DNA of 64,000 nucleotides, taken from positions 787,533-851,532 of the forward strand of contig JBBFLD010000001.1 in the NCBI GenBank assembly GCA_037481715.1, written 5' to 3'. The translations under genes were made by a program, and so were the position numbers. Below are positions 17,622 to 27,309 of this stretch, in pieces. This DNA comes from Rosettibacter sp037481715. GTDB lineage: Bacteria > Bacteroidota > Ignavibacteria > Ignavibacteriales > Melioribacteraceae. Each line of letters begins with the position of its first letter. Within the stretch, counting starts at the first letter, position 1. The notes under the pieces were generated by a model that saw only the letters and a program-made list of their open reading frames with translations, searched no databases and was not told the DNA's origin.

Positions 17622-18477
17622 CTAACCCCCAGAATAATTTGTTTCTTAATATTTCAAAATAACTTTTTCTTTTTGAATGAACGAGTTGAATTTTAGTTTT
17701 GCTTTTTTCAATTATTACTTCTGCCGGCGAATAATAAACATTTGAACGCTGACCATCACAGCTAATGTGAACTGTTCCATACAATGATTGTGCCTTAATG
17801 GCAATCTTTTGATCACTCGATACTACAAGAGGTCTCATAGTTAATGTATGAGGTGCAATTGGACTTAATGTAATAACATTTGACTTTGGAGTAATGATTG
17901 GTCCCCCTGTTGAAAGAGAATAACCAGTCGAACCCGTTGGCGTTGCAATAATAATTCCATCAGCAGAAAATGTTGATACATATTCATTATCAATTTCAAT
18001 TGATAATTCAATCATCTTGGGCCAAGAACCTTTATCTATAACTATATCATTAACTGCAAAAAGTTCTTCTTTATTATTAGTAGTACCTATTAATGCTATT
18101 CTTTCTTCAATAGTGTAATCATTTGAAATTAATTCTGGTATAAATTCTTTGAAACTTTCTATATCAAATTCTGCAAGAAATCCTAACTTGCCCAAATTTA
18201 CACCGATAATTGGTTTACCTGAATTTCTAATTTGATAAGCTGTATTTAACATTGTTCCATCACCCCCAATTGAAATTACCATGTCCGACACATTAATCAA
18301 TTCATTTAATGAAACATATTTGCAGTCATTCAATCTTGGGGTGAATTCATTTTTCTTTTTCAATAATGAATCACAAATAAAAAACTTGAGATTGTTTTCC
18401 AGAAGTTCTTCAACAATTGTATCAACTACTTTCAATATTTCCGATTTAGTAACATTTGGTATTATGCCGAGTATCAT
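17596..18477 (-). CDS. nadK: NAD kinase
   Basis: The 293-residue enzyme phosphorylates NAD to NADP. It has the catalytic GGDG motif (71-74) in VISIGGDGTMLNTA, GVNLGKLGFLAEF, the NE/D-type loop NDIVID, and the glycine-rich TPTGSTGYSLSTGGPI block that binds the dinucleotide. Length is normal. It lies 4 bases downstream of the WaaE-like glycosyltransferase gene and is overlapped by the thioredoxin-like gene, so it belongs to a long - strand transcript. Confidence 0.96.
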   Translation of the reverse strand: MILGIIPNVTKSEILKVVDTIVEELLENNLKFFICDSLLKKKNEFTPRLNDCKYVSLNELINVSDMVISIGGDGTMLNTAYQIRNSGKPIIGVNLGKLGFLAEFDIESFKEFIPELISNDYTIEERIALIGTTNNKEELFAVNDIVIDKGSWPKMIELSIEIDNEYVSTFSADGIIIATPTGSTGYSLSTGGPIITPKSNVITLSPIAPHTLTMRPLVVSSDQKIAIKAQSLYGTVHISCDGQRSNVYYSPAEVIIEKSKTKIQLVHSKRKSYFEILRNKLFWGLDVRKFNNK

Positions 18478-18481
18478 TTCT

Positions 18482-19246
18482 TTACCATTTATTTATTTTA
18501 ATTTCCCATGCTTTACAATATTTTGTAAAAACATAAAATGAAGAAAATATTGATAAAATTAATCCATGCAAGCCATCCAAAAAGCCAAGTTTCAAAATAT
18601 ACATTTTGAAAAAAAGAAAAATTGGCCTAAACAAAATATCAATTAATGTAACTTTTTTTTTGTTAGAGATAATTTCTTCTGCTGCAAGTGATGTATAGAT
18701 ATTCAATTTATTCAAATAATGTTCTATTGATGGGTCTGTGTAATGATTTAATGGATTTTTGAAATAACCAGATTTACCATCAACAATTAGATTTTCATGA
18801 ACTGCTTTGTTATTAAAATGTGCATTTTTTTTATTGAACAATCTTAAAACATAATCAGGATACCAGCCGCAATGTTTAATCCACTTACCTAAAAAATAAG
18901 CACGCCGGGGAATATAATATGAAGCATAATTTGGATTTGAATTCTTAAACGCATGTAATTCTTCAGCAAGTTCTTTTGTTATTTCTTCATCTGCATCAAT
19001 CCACAAAACCCAGTCATGTTTTGTCTTGGCAAGTGCATAGTTCTTTGTTTGTGCATAACCTTTCCATTCAACAATTTCACATTTTACATTGGGAAATGAA
19101 GAAGCAATTTGAAATGTTTTATCTGTTGTTCGAGAATCTATCAATACAATAATATCATCAATAATATTTTGCTGGCTTTCAATGCATCTTTTAATGTTTT
19201 TTTCTTCGTCTTTTGCAATAATTATTGATGATAATTTCACTTTCAC
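18482..19246 (-). CDS. GT2 glycosyltransferase, WaaE/KdtX-like
   Basis: The 254-residue protein starts with the GT-A nucleotide-sugar motif LSSIIIAKDEEKNI and has a DAD metal motif (84-86) in WVLWIDADEEIT. The middle part KGYAQTKNYALAKTKHDW and the RRAYFLGKWIKHCGWYPD segment match the small LPS-core glycosyltransferase group (WaaE-like). A hydrophobic C-terminal section suggests membrane association. The start codon is GTG. It lies next to an MsbA-like exporter, which supports a role in lipopolysaccharide or glycolipid synthesis; the sugar is unknown. Confidence 0.85.
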   Translation of the reverse strand: MKVKLSSIIIAKDEEKNIKRCIESQQNIIDDIIVLIDSRTTDKTFQIASSFPNVKCEIVEWKGYAQTKNYALAKTKHDWVLWIDADEEITKELAEELHAFKNSNPNYASYYIPRRAYFLGKWIKHCGWYPDYVLRLFNKKNAHFNNKAVHENLIVDGKSGYFKNPLNHYTDPSIEHYLNKLNIYTSLAAEEIISNKKKVTLIDILFRPIFLFFKMYILKLGFLDGLHGLILSIFSSFYVFTKYCKAWEIKINKW

Positions 19247-19257
19247 TTCTAAATTTT

Positions 19258-21120
19258 TTATGTGTTAATGTCTCTGAATTGAAGCTCGTATAATTTTTTA
19301 TAAATGCCATCTTCTTCATAAATTAAATCTTGATGTTTTCCATCCTGCACAATTTTTCCTCTTTCAATTACAAGAATTCTATCTGCATTCCTGATTGTGC
19401 TTAGTCTGTGAGCAATGACAAAAACAGTTCTATCCTGCATAAGTCTTTCAATTGCTTCTTGAACAAGAACCTCTGACTCATTATCAAGAGCAGAAGTTGC
19501 TTCATCAAGAATCATTATTGGAGGATTTTTTAGTAATGCTCTTGCAATTGCAATTCGTTGACGCTGTCCACCAGAAAGTTTTGTACCTTTTTCTCCAATA
19601 ATTGTGTCATATTTTTGTGGAAGTTCCATTATGAAATTATGTGCATTTGCAGCTTTTGCTGCTTCAATAATTTTTTCATCTGAACAATCTGTCAAACCAT
19701 AGGCAATGTTATTTCTAACTGATTCATTAAATAAAACCGTTTCCTGAGTAACAATTCCCATAAGTTTTCTTAAATCTTCTATACGAATATTTTTTATATC
19801 AATTCCATCAAGTAAAATTCTGCCTTCTGTTGGGTCATAAAATCTTGGGATTAAATCAACAAGTGTAGTTTTACCCGAACCGCTGCTTCCAACAAGTGCA
19901 ATTATCTTTCCTTTTTCCACTTTAAAGTTTATATCCTCCAGAACATAATCTTCTGAATCATCATACTTGAAATAAACATGTTCAAACTCAATTGAGTCAT
20001 TAAAGTCATTAATCGAAATTGGGTTTTCAACATTTTTAATATTTGGTTCAGTATCAAGAATTTCAAAAATCCTATCGGCTGCAGCACTTGATTCCTGAAT
20101 ACGATTGTTAACGCTGCTGAGTTCTTTTATTGGCGGCATCAGTTGAAATATTGCGAATAAAAATCCAATAAATTGACTTGCAGTAATTGACTTTTCTACT
20201 AACACGAGTTGTGCCCCAAAATAAATAATTACTACTCCGACAATTACGCTCAAAAATTCTGTAGTTGGACTTGCAATATTTCTTATGCGTGTAATTTTAA
20301 GAGAAAGCTTAAAAAAGTTTTGTGTTTCATTAAAAAATTTCTTGTTCTCGTATTCTTCCATTCCAAATGCTTTAACGATTTTAACACCAGTAATAGTTTC
20401 ATGAAGCCGATTAGTTAAATCTGCCATCTTTGCCTGCAACAAACCGCTCTGCTTTCTTAAAATTAATCCAATGTAGCTAATTATTACCAGAGAAAATGGA
20501 AGAACTACAAGTGAGAATAAAGTCAAACGCCAGCTGATTGCAATTGCGATACCAAGAAATACAATTATTTTAAGAGGTTCCCTGATTAAATTTAGAAAGA
20601 CTGCAGAAACACTCGAGTTAACTGCATTTACATCATTCATTATTCTTGAGATTAAGTTACCTGTCCTTTCATTCTTAAAGAAACTCATTGGGAGTTTATG
20701 CAGATGTTGATAAGCTTCGTTTCTTAAATTGCGAATCATTCCCTGTTCAACATGAGCAAGAAAATATGCCTGCAGATATCCAAAAAGATTTTTACCTAAA
20801 AATGCAATTACAATTAAGAGGCAAATTTTGAATAATATTTCAGATGTAGAACCACTAAAAATAAATTCTTTGAAACTCGATGTTAATTCGTTAATAAATT
20901 GAGAAATCCAGTTGTCTGTTTTGTTCTGAATTACATTAAGATTTTGAACTGAACTTCCTGAACCTACACCTTTTTGCTGGAAAAGTGTATCAAGCAAGGG
21001 TATTGACAAATAAATTGATGCACCATCAAGCAATGCTGAAAAAATTGTAAAAATAATTGAAGCAGCAAGATATTTCCAGAACGGCTTTATATAACTTATA
21101 ATTCTCAAATATGTTTTCAT
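19258..21120 (-). CDS. ABC exporter, MsbA-like (fused permease and ATPase)
   Basis: This 620-residue half-transporter has six membrane segments in the first roughly 330 residues and then an ATPase domain with Walker A GSSGSGKTT, the signature LSGGQRQR, Walker B PIMILDEATSALD and the H-loop AHRLSTIRNADR. The EERTGNLISRIMND-type coupling region (here NERTGNLISRIMNDV) is typical of the lipid A flippase MsbA group, which works as a homodimer in the inner membrane. It lies between a lipoprotein gene and a glycosyltransferase. The substrate is probably lipid A-core, but a drug or lipid exporter cannot be excluded. Confidence 0.88.
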   Translation of the reverse strand: MKTYLRIISYIKPFWKYLAASIIFTIFSALLDGASIYLSIPLLDTLFQQKGVGSGSSVQNLNVIQNKTDNWISQFINELTSSFKEFIFSGSTSEILFKICLLIVIAFLGKNLFGYLQAYFLAHVEQGMIRNLRNEAYQHLHKLPMSFFKNERTGNLISRIMNDVNAVNSSVSAVFLNLIREPLKIIVFLGIAIAISWRLTLFSLVVLPFSLVIISYIGLILRKQSGLLQAKMADLTNRLHETITGVKIVKAFGMEEYENKKFFNETQNFFKLSLKITRIRNIASPTTEFLSVIVGVVIIYFGAQLVLVEKSITASQFIGFLFAIFQLMPPIKELSSVNNRIQESSAAADRIFEILDTEPNIKNVENPISINDFNDSIEFEHVYFKYDDSEDYVLEDINFKVEKGKIIALVGSSGSGKTTLVDLIPRFYDPTEGRILLDGIDIKNIRIEDLRKLMGIVTQETVLFNESVRNNIAYGLTDCSDEKIIEAAKAANAHNFIMELPQKYDTIIGEKGTKLSGGQRQRIAIARALLKNPPIMILDEATSALDNESEVLVQEAIERLMQDRTVFVIAHRLSTIRNADRILVIERGKIVQDGKHQDLIYEEDGIYKKLYELQFRDINT

Positions 21121-21123
21121 AAC

Positions 21124-22338
21124 TCACAAATTATTTATTCCGCATCCGTCATAAAATTGAATTCGATGATAAATTGTATCATTATTCAAATTATAAATTC
21201 CTATTTGCCTAATCCCGTTATTTTGTTCATCAAAAAATAGGAAGTTTCCATGAACTAATAAATTCTGGTCTTCAGGACCATAATAATTTTTTTTAATCTG
21301 CATAGCATTTGCATCAATTATTAATAATTCACTTTGATTTACTTTATTCAACTTTATAATCATAAAACAGTATTTCTCGTCATCAAGCCAGATTATACTT
21401 TTCATTATTCCTTCATACTCATAAAGAAGAATTTCCGAATTTTTAGTTACATCCCTAAGATAAATATAACTTTTTCCATTTTCTTTAATATTTCTTATTT
21501 GATATCTCCCTTTTGGAGAAATTGCAGCAAGCTTTAGTATCGGTGGTTTTGGAAAACCATCTTTTAATATTTGAAATTCTCTTTTCTTTATTTCTGTAAG
21601 TTGTCCATTACTATCAAATGAAAAAATATTTTGAATAATGATTTCTGGTTTTATTGAATCAGAAAATGTCAGATTAACTTTGAAAGTATCTTGAGTTTCC
21701 CAATAAGTGTATAATTGAATTGCATCGCCAAAATAATAGACCTCGTCAATTTTATTTGTTTCTGAATCATATAAGTATAATCGAACATCCTGAATATCAG
21801 GGAAAGCTCCAAGTTTTTTGTAACTTAATGCAGTAGTAACAAAAGCTTTGCTTCTATTTTGAAAATGATTGATTGTTAGAACTTTTCTCCCCCAGCGGCT
21901 CCATAAAGGTTTTGTTTGTTTTGTAATTAAATTAAAATTATAAAGTGATGGTCTTCCAGAATAATTCGCAACAAATAAAACATTTGCAAATTGGTCATTA
22001 ACAAAATCATCATTGTGAAAAATTTTATAATTTTTAATTGAATAGTCATTGAGGAGTTGATACGCTCTCTTTCCTGCATTGAATGAATTAGTATAATTGC
22101 CATATAGAATCAGATACCTCTTCGATGATAAATTTTTTATTGTGATGCTGTCTGATAAATCTCTGTTTAACTTATCTCTATAATTGTATGCATCGCTAAG
22201 GGATGAGAATTCCGCAAGACATATAGAGTATGAGTAATTTAATTCATCATTAATTTTTGTTTTGGTGCAGCTTAATAAAATTAATAATGAAAATAATATT
22301 AAAATATTTTTTTTGTGTGATTTCAATTTATTAACCAC
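21124..22338 (-). CDS. Lipoprotein with SPOR-like N-terminus and propeller-like body
   Basis: This protein of 404 residues is not firmly recognised. The N-terminus is a lipoprotein signal with lipobox LLSC (C24). Residues about 35-95 (YSICLAEFSSLSDAYNYRDKL ending in YAQ-like SKRYLILYGNY) resemble a SPOR peptidoglycan-binding domain. The rest contains repeated beta-rich segments of the kind seen in TolB/WD-type propellers, such as KGRYQIRNIKENGKSYIYLRD. It may be an envelope protein that senses or binds septal peptidoglycan. The start is GTG, overlapping xerC/D by 8 bases, so expression is coupled to the recombinase. Confidence 0.6.
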   Translation of the reverse strand: MVNKLKSHKKNILILFSLLILLSCTKTKINDELNYSYSICLAEFSSLSDAYNYRDKLNRDLSDSITIKNLSSKRYLILYGNYTNSFNAGKRAYQLLNDYSIKNYKIFHNDDFVNDQFANVLFVANYSGRPSLYNFNLITKQTKPLWSRWGRKVLTINHFQNRSKAFVTTALSYKKLGAFPDIQDVRLYLYDSETNKIDEVYYFGDAIQLYTYWETQDTFKVNLTFSDSIKPEIIIQNIFSFDSNGQLTEIKKREFQILKDGFPKPPILKLAAISPKGRYQIRNIKENGKSYIYLRDVTKNSEILLYEYEGIMKSIIWLDDEKYCFMIIKLNKVNQSELLIIDANAMQIKKNYYGPEDQNLLVHGNFLFFDEQNNGIRQIGIYNLNNDTIYHRIQFYDGCGINNL

Positions 22339-23224
22339 GCGGATGATGGTCTCGATGAACTTGTTTAATATATTCTCTATCTATGTGAGTATAGATTTGA
22401 GTTGTTGAAATATCTGCATGTCCCAGCATTTCCTGAACTGCTCTTAAATCAGCTCCTCTTTCAAGTAAATGAGTTGCAAAAGAATGCCTGAATGTATGAG
22501 GATGAATTTCTTTCTTAATTCCAGCTTGATTTGCATAAAAATTAAAAATTTTCCAAATCCACATTCTTGAAAGTTTTGTTCCTCTTTTATTCAAGAAAAG
22601 AAAATTTTGACTTTTCATTTTCTTTTCAAGCAAAGGTCTAGATGATCTTAAATATTCATTTATCCAGAAAATTGCACTTTGTCCTATTGGAACAATTCTT
22701 TCTTTAGAGCCTTTGCCAAAAACTCGAATAACCTCTTCTTCAAAAAATAAATCTGAAATCTTAAGGTTAATTAATTCAGATACTCTCAAGCCGGATGAAT
22801 AAAAAAGTTCCAAAATTGCTCTGTCACGAATTCCCAGATAATCATTAGTATTAACAGCTTGAAGTATTTTTTCAATCTCTTCGAATGATAATACTGAAGG
22901 AAGTTTCCTTGATTTTCTTACTGGATATAATTTTTCAGTAGGATTTTTTTCAACATAATTTGAATCTTCAAGATATTTCCAGAATCCTTTTAAAGATGAC
23001 ATATATCTTGCTACAGTTGCAGTATCAATTCCTAATTTACGCTGTTCATCAAAATAACTTGAGATTATTTCTGCTGAAACATCGTTAAGGTCATTTACAT
23101 TTTTCTTTTCAAGAAAAGTAAAAAACTTCTTCAAATCAATTTCATAAGATTGAATTGTATTTTCAGAAAGATTTTTTTCGAAGCGGAGAATAGTAAGATA
23201 TTCCTTCAAAAATTTTTCCATCAT
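22331..23224 (-). CDS. Tyrosine recombinase XerC/XerD
   Basis: This 297-residue site-specific recombinase has an N-terminal SAM-like core-binding domain (about 1-90). The catalytic domain has the full set of active-site residues: R147 (SSGLRVSEL), K171 (GKGSKER), H243 and R246 (HPHTFRHSFATHL), H269 (LGHADI) and the nucleophile Y278 (TQIYTH). Length and motifs fit XerD/XerC dimer resolution at dif, with FtsK, whose gene also lies in this window. The genomic context is housekeeping rather than integron or phage. Confidence 0.94.
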   Translation of the reverse strand: MMEKFLKEYLTILRFEKNLSENTIQSYEIDLKKFFTFLEKKNVNDLNDVSAEIISSYFDEQRKLGIDTATVARYMSSLKGFWKYLEDSNYVEKNPTEKLYPVRKSRKLPSVLSFEEIEKILQAVNTNDYLGIRDRAILELFYSSGLRVSELINLKISDLFFEEEVIRVFGKGSKERIVPIGQSAIFWINEYLRSSRPLLEKKMKSQNFLFLNKRGTKLSRMWIWKIFNFYANQAGIKKEIHPHTFRHSFATHLLERGADLRAVQEMLGHADISTTQIYTHIDREYIKQVHRDHHPRG

Positions 23225-25426
23225 TCAATTTTCATCTTCTTTTTTCTCTTCAAGTTCTTCTTGATTAGGGTACCTTATTCGTTTATGTCGTTGACCAAGT
23301 AAAATATTCTGGAAAGCTTCTTTTATTTTTGTAATATCTTTAAATGTAATTGGTGCATCGTCAAGCTGTCCGTCATCAATACGAGCATTAATTAAATTAT
23401 TAATTACATTTTCAATTTTTTGAGGCTCAGCATTAGTTAAAGAACGAACAGTAGATTCACACGCATCGGCAAGCATAACAAGTGCAGTTTCTTTAGTGTT
23501 TGGTTTTGGACCTGGATAACGATATTCATCAATATCAACATTTTCATCGCCATAAATTTCTTTTGCTTTCTCATAGAAAAATGTAATCACCATTGTTCCA
23601 TGATGCATTGGAATGAAATCAATAATTTCTTTTGGAAGATTATATTCCTTAGCCAGCTCGATTCCCTTTTTAACATGATTAAGAATCAGTTGAACACTTT
23701 CTTCCGGTTTAATTTTCTCATGTATATTTTCTTCATTAATTTGATTCTCAATAAAACTTTCTGGATTTAATGTTTTGCCAATATCATGATAATAAGCACC
23801 AACTCGTGCAAGAATAGGATTTGCACCAATAGCTTCTGCTGCGGATTCTACCATTGTTCCCATTAACATCGAATGATTAAAAGTTCCTGGTGCAGTTCTT
23901 GCAAGTTCTTTTAACAAAGGATGATTAAAATCAGTTAATTCAAGAAGCGTTAAATCTGTGGTTATTTTAAATATTCTTTCTATAAAAATGATCAATCCAT
24001 AAGTTAAAACTGGACTTATCAATGCATTGGATGCTGCAAAAGCAAATGTTGAAATCATTTTGTTAAATGAATCAAATCTTTCCAACCCGAATGCTACGAT
24101 ACTTACAATATAACCAATAAGAATAAAAAAGAATGAACGGAAAATTTGTGTTCTATTTTTTATATCACGAACTGTATAAGCAGCAAGAGCACCAGCAACA
24201 ATATTCATTACTGCAAAAACATAATCGTTGCCTCTTAATCCTGCAACTATTAATGATGCTGTTACTGTTCCATAAAATCCAACTCTTGAATCAAATATAA
24301 TTGTCAACAGCATAGAACATACAGGCACTAAAACAAGCAGTTCTAATTGAAATGAAGCATTTATCTGATATATAAGAAAAGTGATAAAGCTGATAAATAA
24401 AAATATTATTGCTATTAGAAGAATCTTTACATTATCCTTATAAATTTTTTTTCTGAAAAGATATATGTAAAGAATAAATGGAAGTGTGACAATAAGAATA
24501 TGAATAAACTTACCTAAGTCCTGAGCAATTTTGCCAATTAAACTTATTTCTTCTCCTTTTGCAATCCGATAAGAGTCGATCTTTAGTTTTATTTCAGGAG
24601 TTATTCTATCGTGTTTAGCTACAATTCTTTCATTTTCATTTACAATCCCAATGTTGCGCGGAATTTTTTCCTTAGCGTTTTCAATTGCTGCTTGAGTTAA
24701 ATCATAGCTGTAAATAATATTAGGTTTCAAAAAATAAGTAACATATTCAAAAACAGCTTCATTAACTTCCTTATTAAGTCCAACATTTGTTTCCAGAAAT
24801 GTATTAATAAAATCATTGACTGATTGCCTGTCAAAATAAAAAGTTTTAGGACTATTTTTTTCGTATCGTCCTTCTCGAACAGTAATACTATCTCTGCTTA
24901 TTTCTTTATAATTATAATTCAGTAATCCTCTCTGGTAAATTCTATCAAGCAAAATCACAGCGTTCTGCAAAATTTGATTCAGAGATTTTAATTTTAATCC
25001 ACTAAAACTCGAGGGCGATTTACGAAGCTTTTGAAATATATTCCATGAATTATCACTTAAAAATATATATTCTTTGTCTTTATCTTTTTCAAATGCTGCA
25101 TGTCTTGTTAAATCTAAAATCAGCTTATTAAATTTTTTAATTGAATCAATAGAACTTGTTGATACATTATTATCTTTCAAAAAAATAGGAAGAATTTTTG
25201 CAGCTGCTTCTCGTTTTTCTTTTTCATAAACTTCTGGGTCTTTCAACACTTCAAATGTAGTTGATGCAATCAAGTCATCTTTTATCCAGATAGAACCGAC
25301 ATTTACTTCCGACTCTATCGATTCTCCCTGAGGGAACATTAATACTATCAAAATTATAGTAATGAAAACTATCAGAACTTTTACTTGAGTACTTTCTTTT
25401 AAGCTATGTTTAATATTTTTTCTCAT
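23225..25426 (-). CDS. pgpH: 7TM-HD phosphohydrolase, PgpH-type (cyclic di-AMP phosphodiesterase family)
   Basis: The protein is 733 residues. One N-terminal membrane helix (about 15-33) is followed by a long extracytoplasmic domain, then a seven-helix membrane block (roughly 310-480) and a cytoplasmic HD domain. That domain has PGTFNHSMLMGTMVESAAEAI, the metal pair in GAYYHDIGK, and HHGTM. This is the layout of the 7TMR-HD family whose Listeria member PgpH degrades c-di-AMP. It starts one base before a HAD gene's stop region ends, and the recombinase gene follows directly. A YbeY gene, often next to it, is absent here. Confidence 0.9.
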   Translation of the reverse strand: MRKNIKHSLKESTQVKVLIVFITIILIVLMFPQGESIESEVNVGSIWIKDDLIASTTFEVLKDPEVYEKEKREAAAKILPIFLKDNNVSTSSIDSIKKFNKLILDLTRHAAFEKDKDKEYIFLSDNSWNIFQKLRKSPSSFSGLKLKSLNQILQNAVILLDRIYQRGLLNYNYKEISRDSITVREGRYEKNSPKTFYFDRQSVNDFINTFLETNVGLNKEVNEAVFEYVTYFLKPNIIYSYDLTQAAIENAKEKIPRNIGIVNENERIVAKHDRITPEIKLKIDSYRIAKGEEISLIGKIAQDLGKFIHILIVTLPFILYIYLFRKKIYKDNVKILLIAIIFLFISFITFLIYQINASFQLELLVLVPVCSMLLTIIFDSRVGFYGTVTASLIVAGLRGNDYVFAVMNIVAGALAAYTVRDIKNRTQIFRSFFFILIGYIVSIVAFGLERFDSFNKMISTFAFAASNALISPVLTYGLIIFIERIFKITTDLTLLELTDFNHPLLKELARTAPGTFNHSMLMGTMVESAAEAIGANPILARVGAYYHDIGKTLNPESFIENQINEENIHEKIKPEESVQLILNHVKKGIELAKEYNLPKEIIDFIPMHHGTMVITFFYEKAKEIYGDENVDIDEYRYPGPKPNTKETALVMLADACESTVRSLTNAEPQKIENVINNLINARIDDGQLDDAPITFKDITKIKEAFQNILLGQRHKRIRYPNQEELEEKKEDEN

Positions 25427-26275
25427 TTAGGATTTCGCCTTTAGCAGCATATATAAAAATTCATTTATGCCTTCTTCATTATTATCCTTGCTCGTAATTA
25501 AATCAGATAATTTTTTTATTTCAGGAACTGCATTTGCCATTGCAACCTTAAATGCTTTCGAATGAAACAGATGAACATCGTTGTACCAATCACCGATAAC
25601 AGCTGTATCAGTTAAATTAATATGCAAATAGTCGCATAGTTTTTTAAGAGCTTTTCCTTTGTTCGCCCCCATTTTTTTCAACTCCAAATAATATACGCCC
25701 CCGTAATTATTTGATTTATAATATAATGCCTGAACACCAAAAGTATATGGGAAAATCATTTTAGAATGTACTTTTTTAATCTTATCAGACAACTCGCTCA
25801 CAATAATCATTTCTAAAACATTATCCATACAAGATTCATACGATTTTATTAATCTAAATTCTGCTCCATATTTATCGAGCAAAGATTTTACAACAGAATT
25901 GCTTTCATTGTAATAAATTGAATCTCTACAACATAATGCAACATTTAAGGAATATTTTTCTGATAATTTTAATGCACGATTAACATGATTTTTTTTCATA
26001 AAAGATTCGAGAAGGATTTCATTCGTAACAGGATTAGCTACATAAGTTCCATCCAATGATATAACTGGTACGTCAATATCAAGCATTTTAATATGTTCTA
26101 TAAAAGAAGAAAGCAATCTGGCTGTTGCAATTGAAAACTTTACTCCTTTTTCTTTTAATTTTTTTACGAGTTCAATTGTAGTTTCACTAATTTCATTTTT
26201 ATCATTTAGCAAAGTTCCATCAAGGTCAAATACTACAAGTTTTACTTCTTTGAGAAACTTTTTAGTGTCTTTCAT
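25427..26275 (-). CDS. Cof-type HAD-superfamily hydrolase
   Basis: The 282-residue protein has HAD motif I VVFDLDGTLL (D17, D19), motif II in KFSIATAR, the capping C2B domain, motif III lysine within MGANKGKAL, and motif IV GDWYNDVHLF. This is the Cof/YidA subgroup of sugar-phosphate or nucleotide phosphatases; the substrate cannot be deduced. It ends immediately before pgpH starts (no gap), suggesting coupled translation. There are 65 AT-rich bases between it and the upstream STAS gene. Confidence 0.88.
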   Translation of the reverse strand: MKDTKKFLKEVKLVVFDLDGTLLNDKNEISETTIELVKKLKEKGVKFSIATARLLSSFIEHIKMLDIDVPVISLDGTYVANPVTNEILLESFMKKNHVNRALKLSEKYSLNVALCCRDSIYYNESNSVVKSLLDKYGAEFRLIKSYESCMDNVLEMIIVSELSDKIKKVHSKMIFPYTFGVQALYYKSNNYGGVYYLELKKMGANKGKALKKLCDYLHINLTDTAVIGDWYNDVHLFHSKAFKVAMANAVPEIKKLSDLITSKDNNEEGINEFLYMLLKAKS

Positions 26276-26340
26276 AAAATACTAAATAAAAAATTCTTTA
26301 CCGATTTGAACTGTAAATATTATAAAAAGAAATGGCAAAA

Positions 26341-26706
26341 TTAATTTGAGACTTCCTCTAAATCTTTCAATGCTTCGTCAACAGAATTACAGATTTTTAA
26401 TACTCTATCAAGCTGAGAGATTTCAATAAGAGTTCTAACATTTTTAGAAGGATTAGCCAAACGAATCATTCCTTCGTTTGTCTGCAGAATTCGATATGCT
26501 AGTAAAATTGCACTCAAACCAGAACTATCACAGTATTCAACTTCTGATAAATCAATTATTAATTTGTTGATATCGCCAGTATGCAACAAAATTGTAAGTT
26601 CACCTTTAACAAATCCAGCAATTGAGGCATCAAACCTCTTTTCATTTAATTTAAATACGGCGGTATTTCCTATTTTCTTCAATTCATAATTAATATTATC
26701 ACTCAT
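26341..26706 (-). CDS. STAS-domain anti-sigma factor antagonist
   Basis: This 121-residue single STAS domain has the phosphorylation loop VEYCDSSGLSAILLAY. S61, right after D60, aligns with the regulated Ser58 of SpoIIAA. Such proteins bind a partner-switching serine kinase/anti-sigma factor when unphosphorylated. No RsbW-like kinase or PP2C phosphatase is present in the window, so the partner is encoded elsewhere. It is flanked by 65- and 69-base gaps and may be its own unit. Confidence 0.9.
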   Translation of the reverse strand: MSDNINYELKKIGNTAVFKLNEKRFDASIAGFVKGELTILLHTGDINKLIIDLSEVEYCDSSGLSAILLAYRILQTNEGMIRLANPSKNVRTLIEISQLDRVLKICNSVDEALKDLEEVSN

Positions 26707-26775
26707 ACTATTGCCACTCTTTAATTTTACAATTGCAATCTACAAATTCATTTTATTATTAAAAAGAATAATCGC

Positions 26776-27306
26776 TTAAAACATTCTTATGAAATTGAGA
26801 AAATTTCTAAATACAAGTTCTGAGTCGTTATTATTATCCCCGTATAATAAATTGTAATAAGCTTCAGAATAATCTTTCCTAAAACCAATTCTAACTTTTG
26901 AATCTACAAGATTTGCTACTGCACTAAAAAAAGTATTTTCTTTTCTGTTCAAATCAATTACAACATCGTAATTTTTTTCTTTTAATTTATTACATAAATT
27001 TTTTGATGGCAGATTTAATTTTGATATATCTTCCAAATTATAGGTAATAAAATTAATTTTATCTTTTGCAGGGAAGAAATTGTATTTATGCTCCTGCAGA
27101 AATATTGTAACATTTTTCTTATGAATTAATAAATACTTAATTAAATCGAGTGAATTATTTAAATCATTTTCTTCAAAAGGCAGAATCACTAAAAAATTAT
27201 TAGAGCTGGAAATAATTTTATTAAAAACTATCTGCTGATTTCCATTTCTTAAATACTTCTTTGATAATAAATAATGAGCTAATTTGCGTTTAAGAGCTTC
27301 AAACAT
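26776..27306 (-). CDS. Short GT9/DUF6913-like protein, function unknown
   Basis: The 176-residue protein has the pattern of the N-terminal Rossmann half of GT9 heptosyltransferases: FLVILPFEENDLNNSLDLI, then YDVVIDLN and VANLVDSKVRIGFRK. Full GT9 enzymes are about twice as long, and no C-terminal half follows. A Bacteroidota family of similar size (DUF6913) shows the same 'KVGF' region, so this may be a genuine short family rather than a broken gene. It lies 3 bases downstream of ligA. Confidence in any catalytic role is low. Confidence 0.5.
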   Translation of the reverse strand: MFEALKRKLAHYLLSKKYLRNGNQQIVFNKIISSSNNFLVILPFEENDLNNSLDLIKYLLIHKKNVTIFLQEHKYNFFPAKDKINFITYNLEDISKLNLPSKNLCNKLKEKNYDVVIDLNRKENTFFSAVANLVDSKVRIGFRKDYSEAYYNLLYGDNNNDSELVFRNFLNFIRMF

Positions 27307-27309
27307 GTT

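Noticed and set aside
22331..23224. Phage or integron integrase
   Set aside because: Its neighbours are housekeeping genes, length and motifs fit XerC/D, and no att site or cassette lies beside it.
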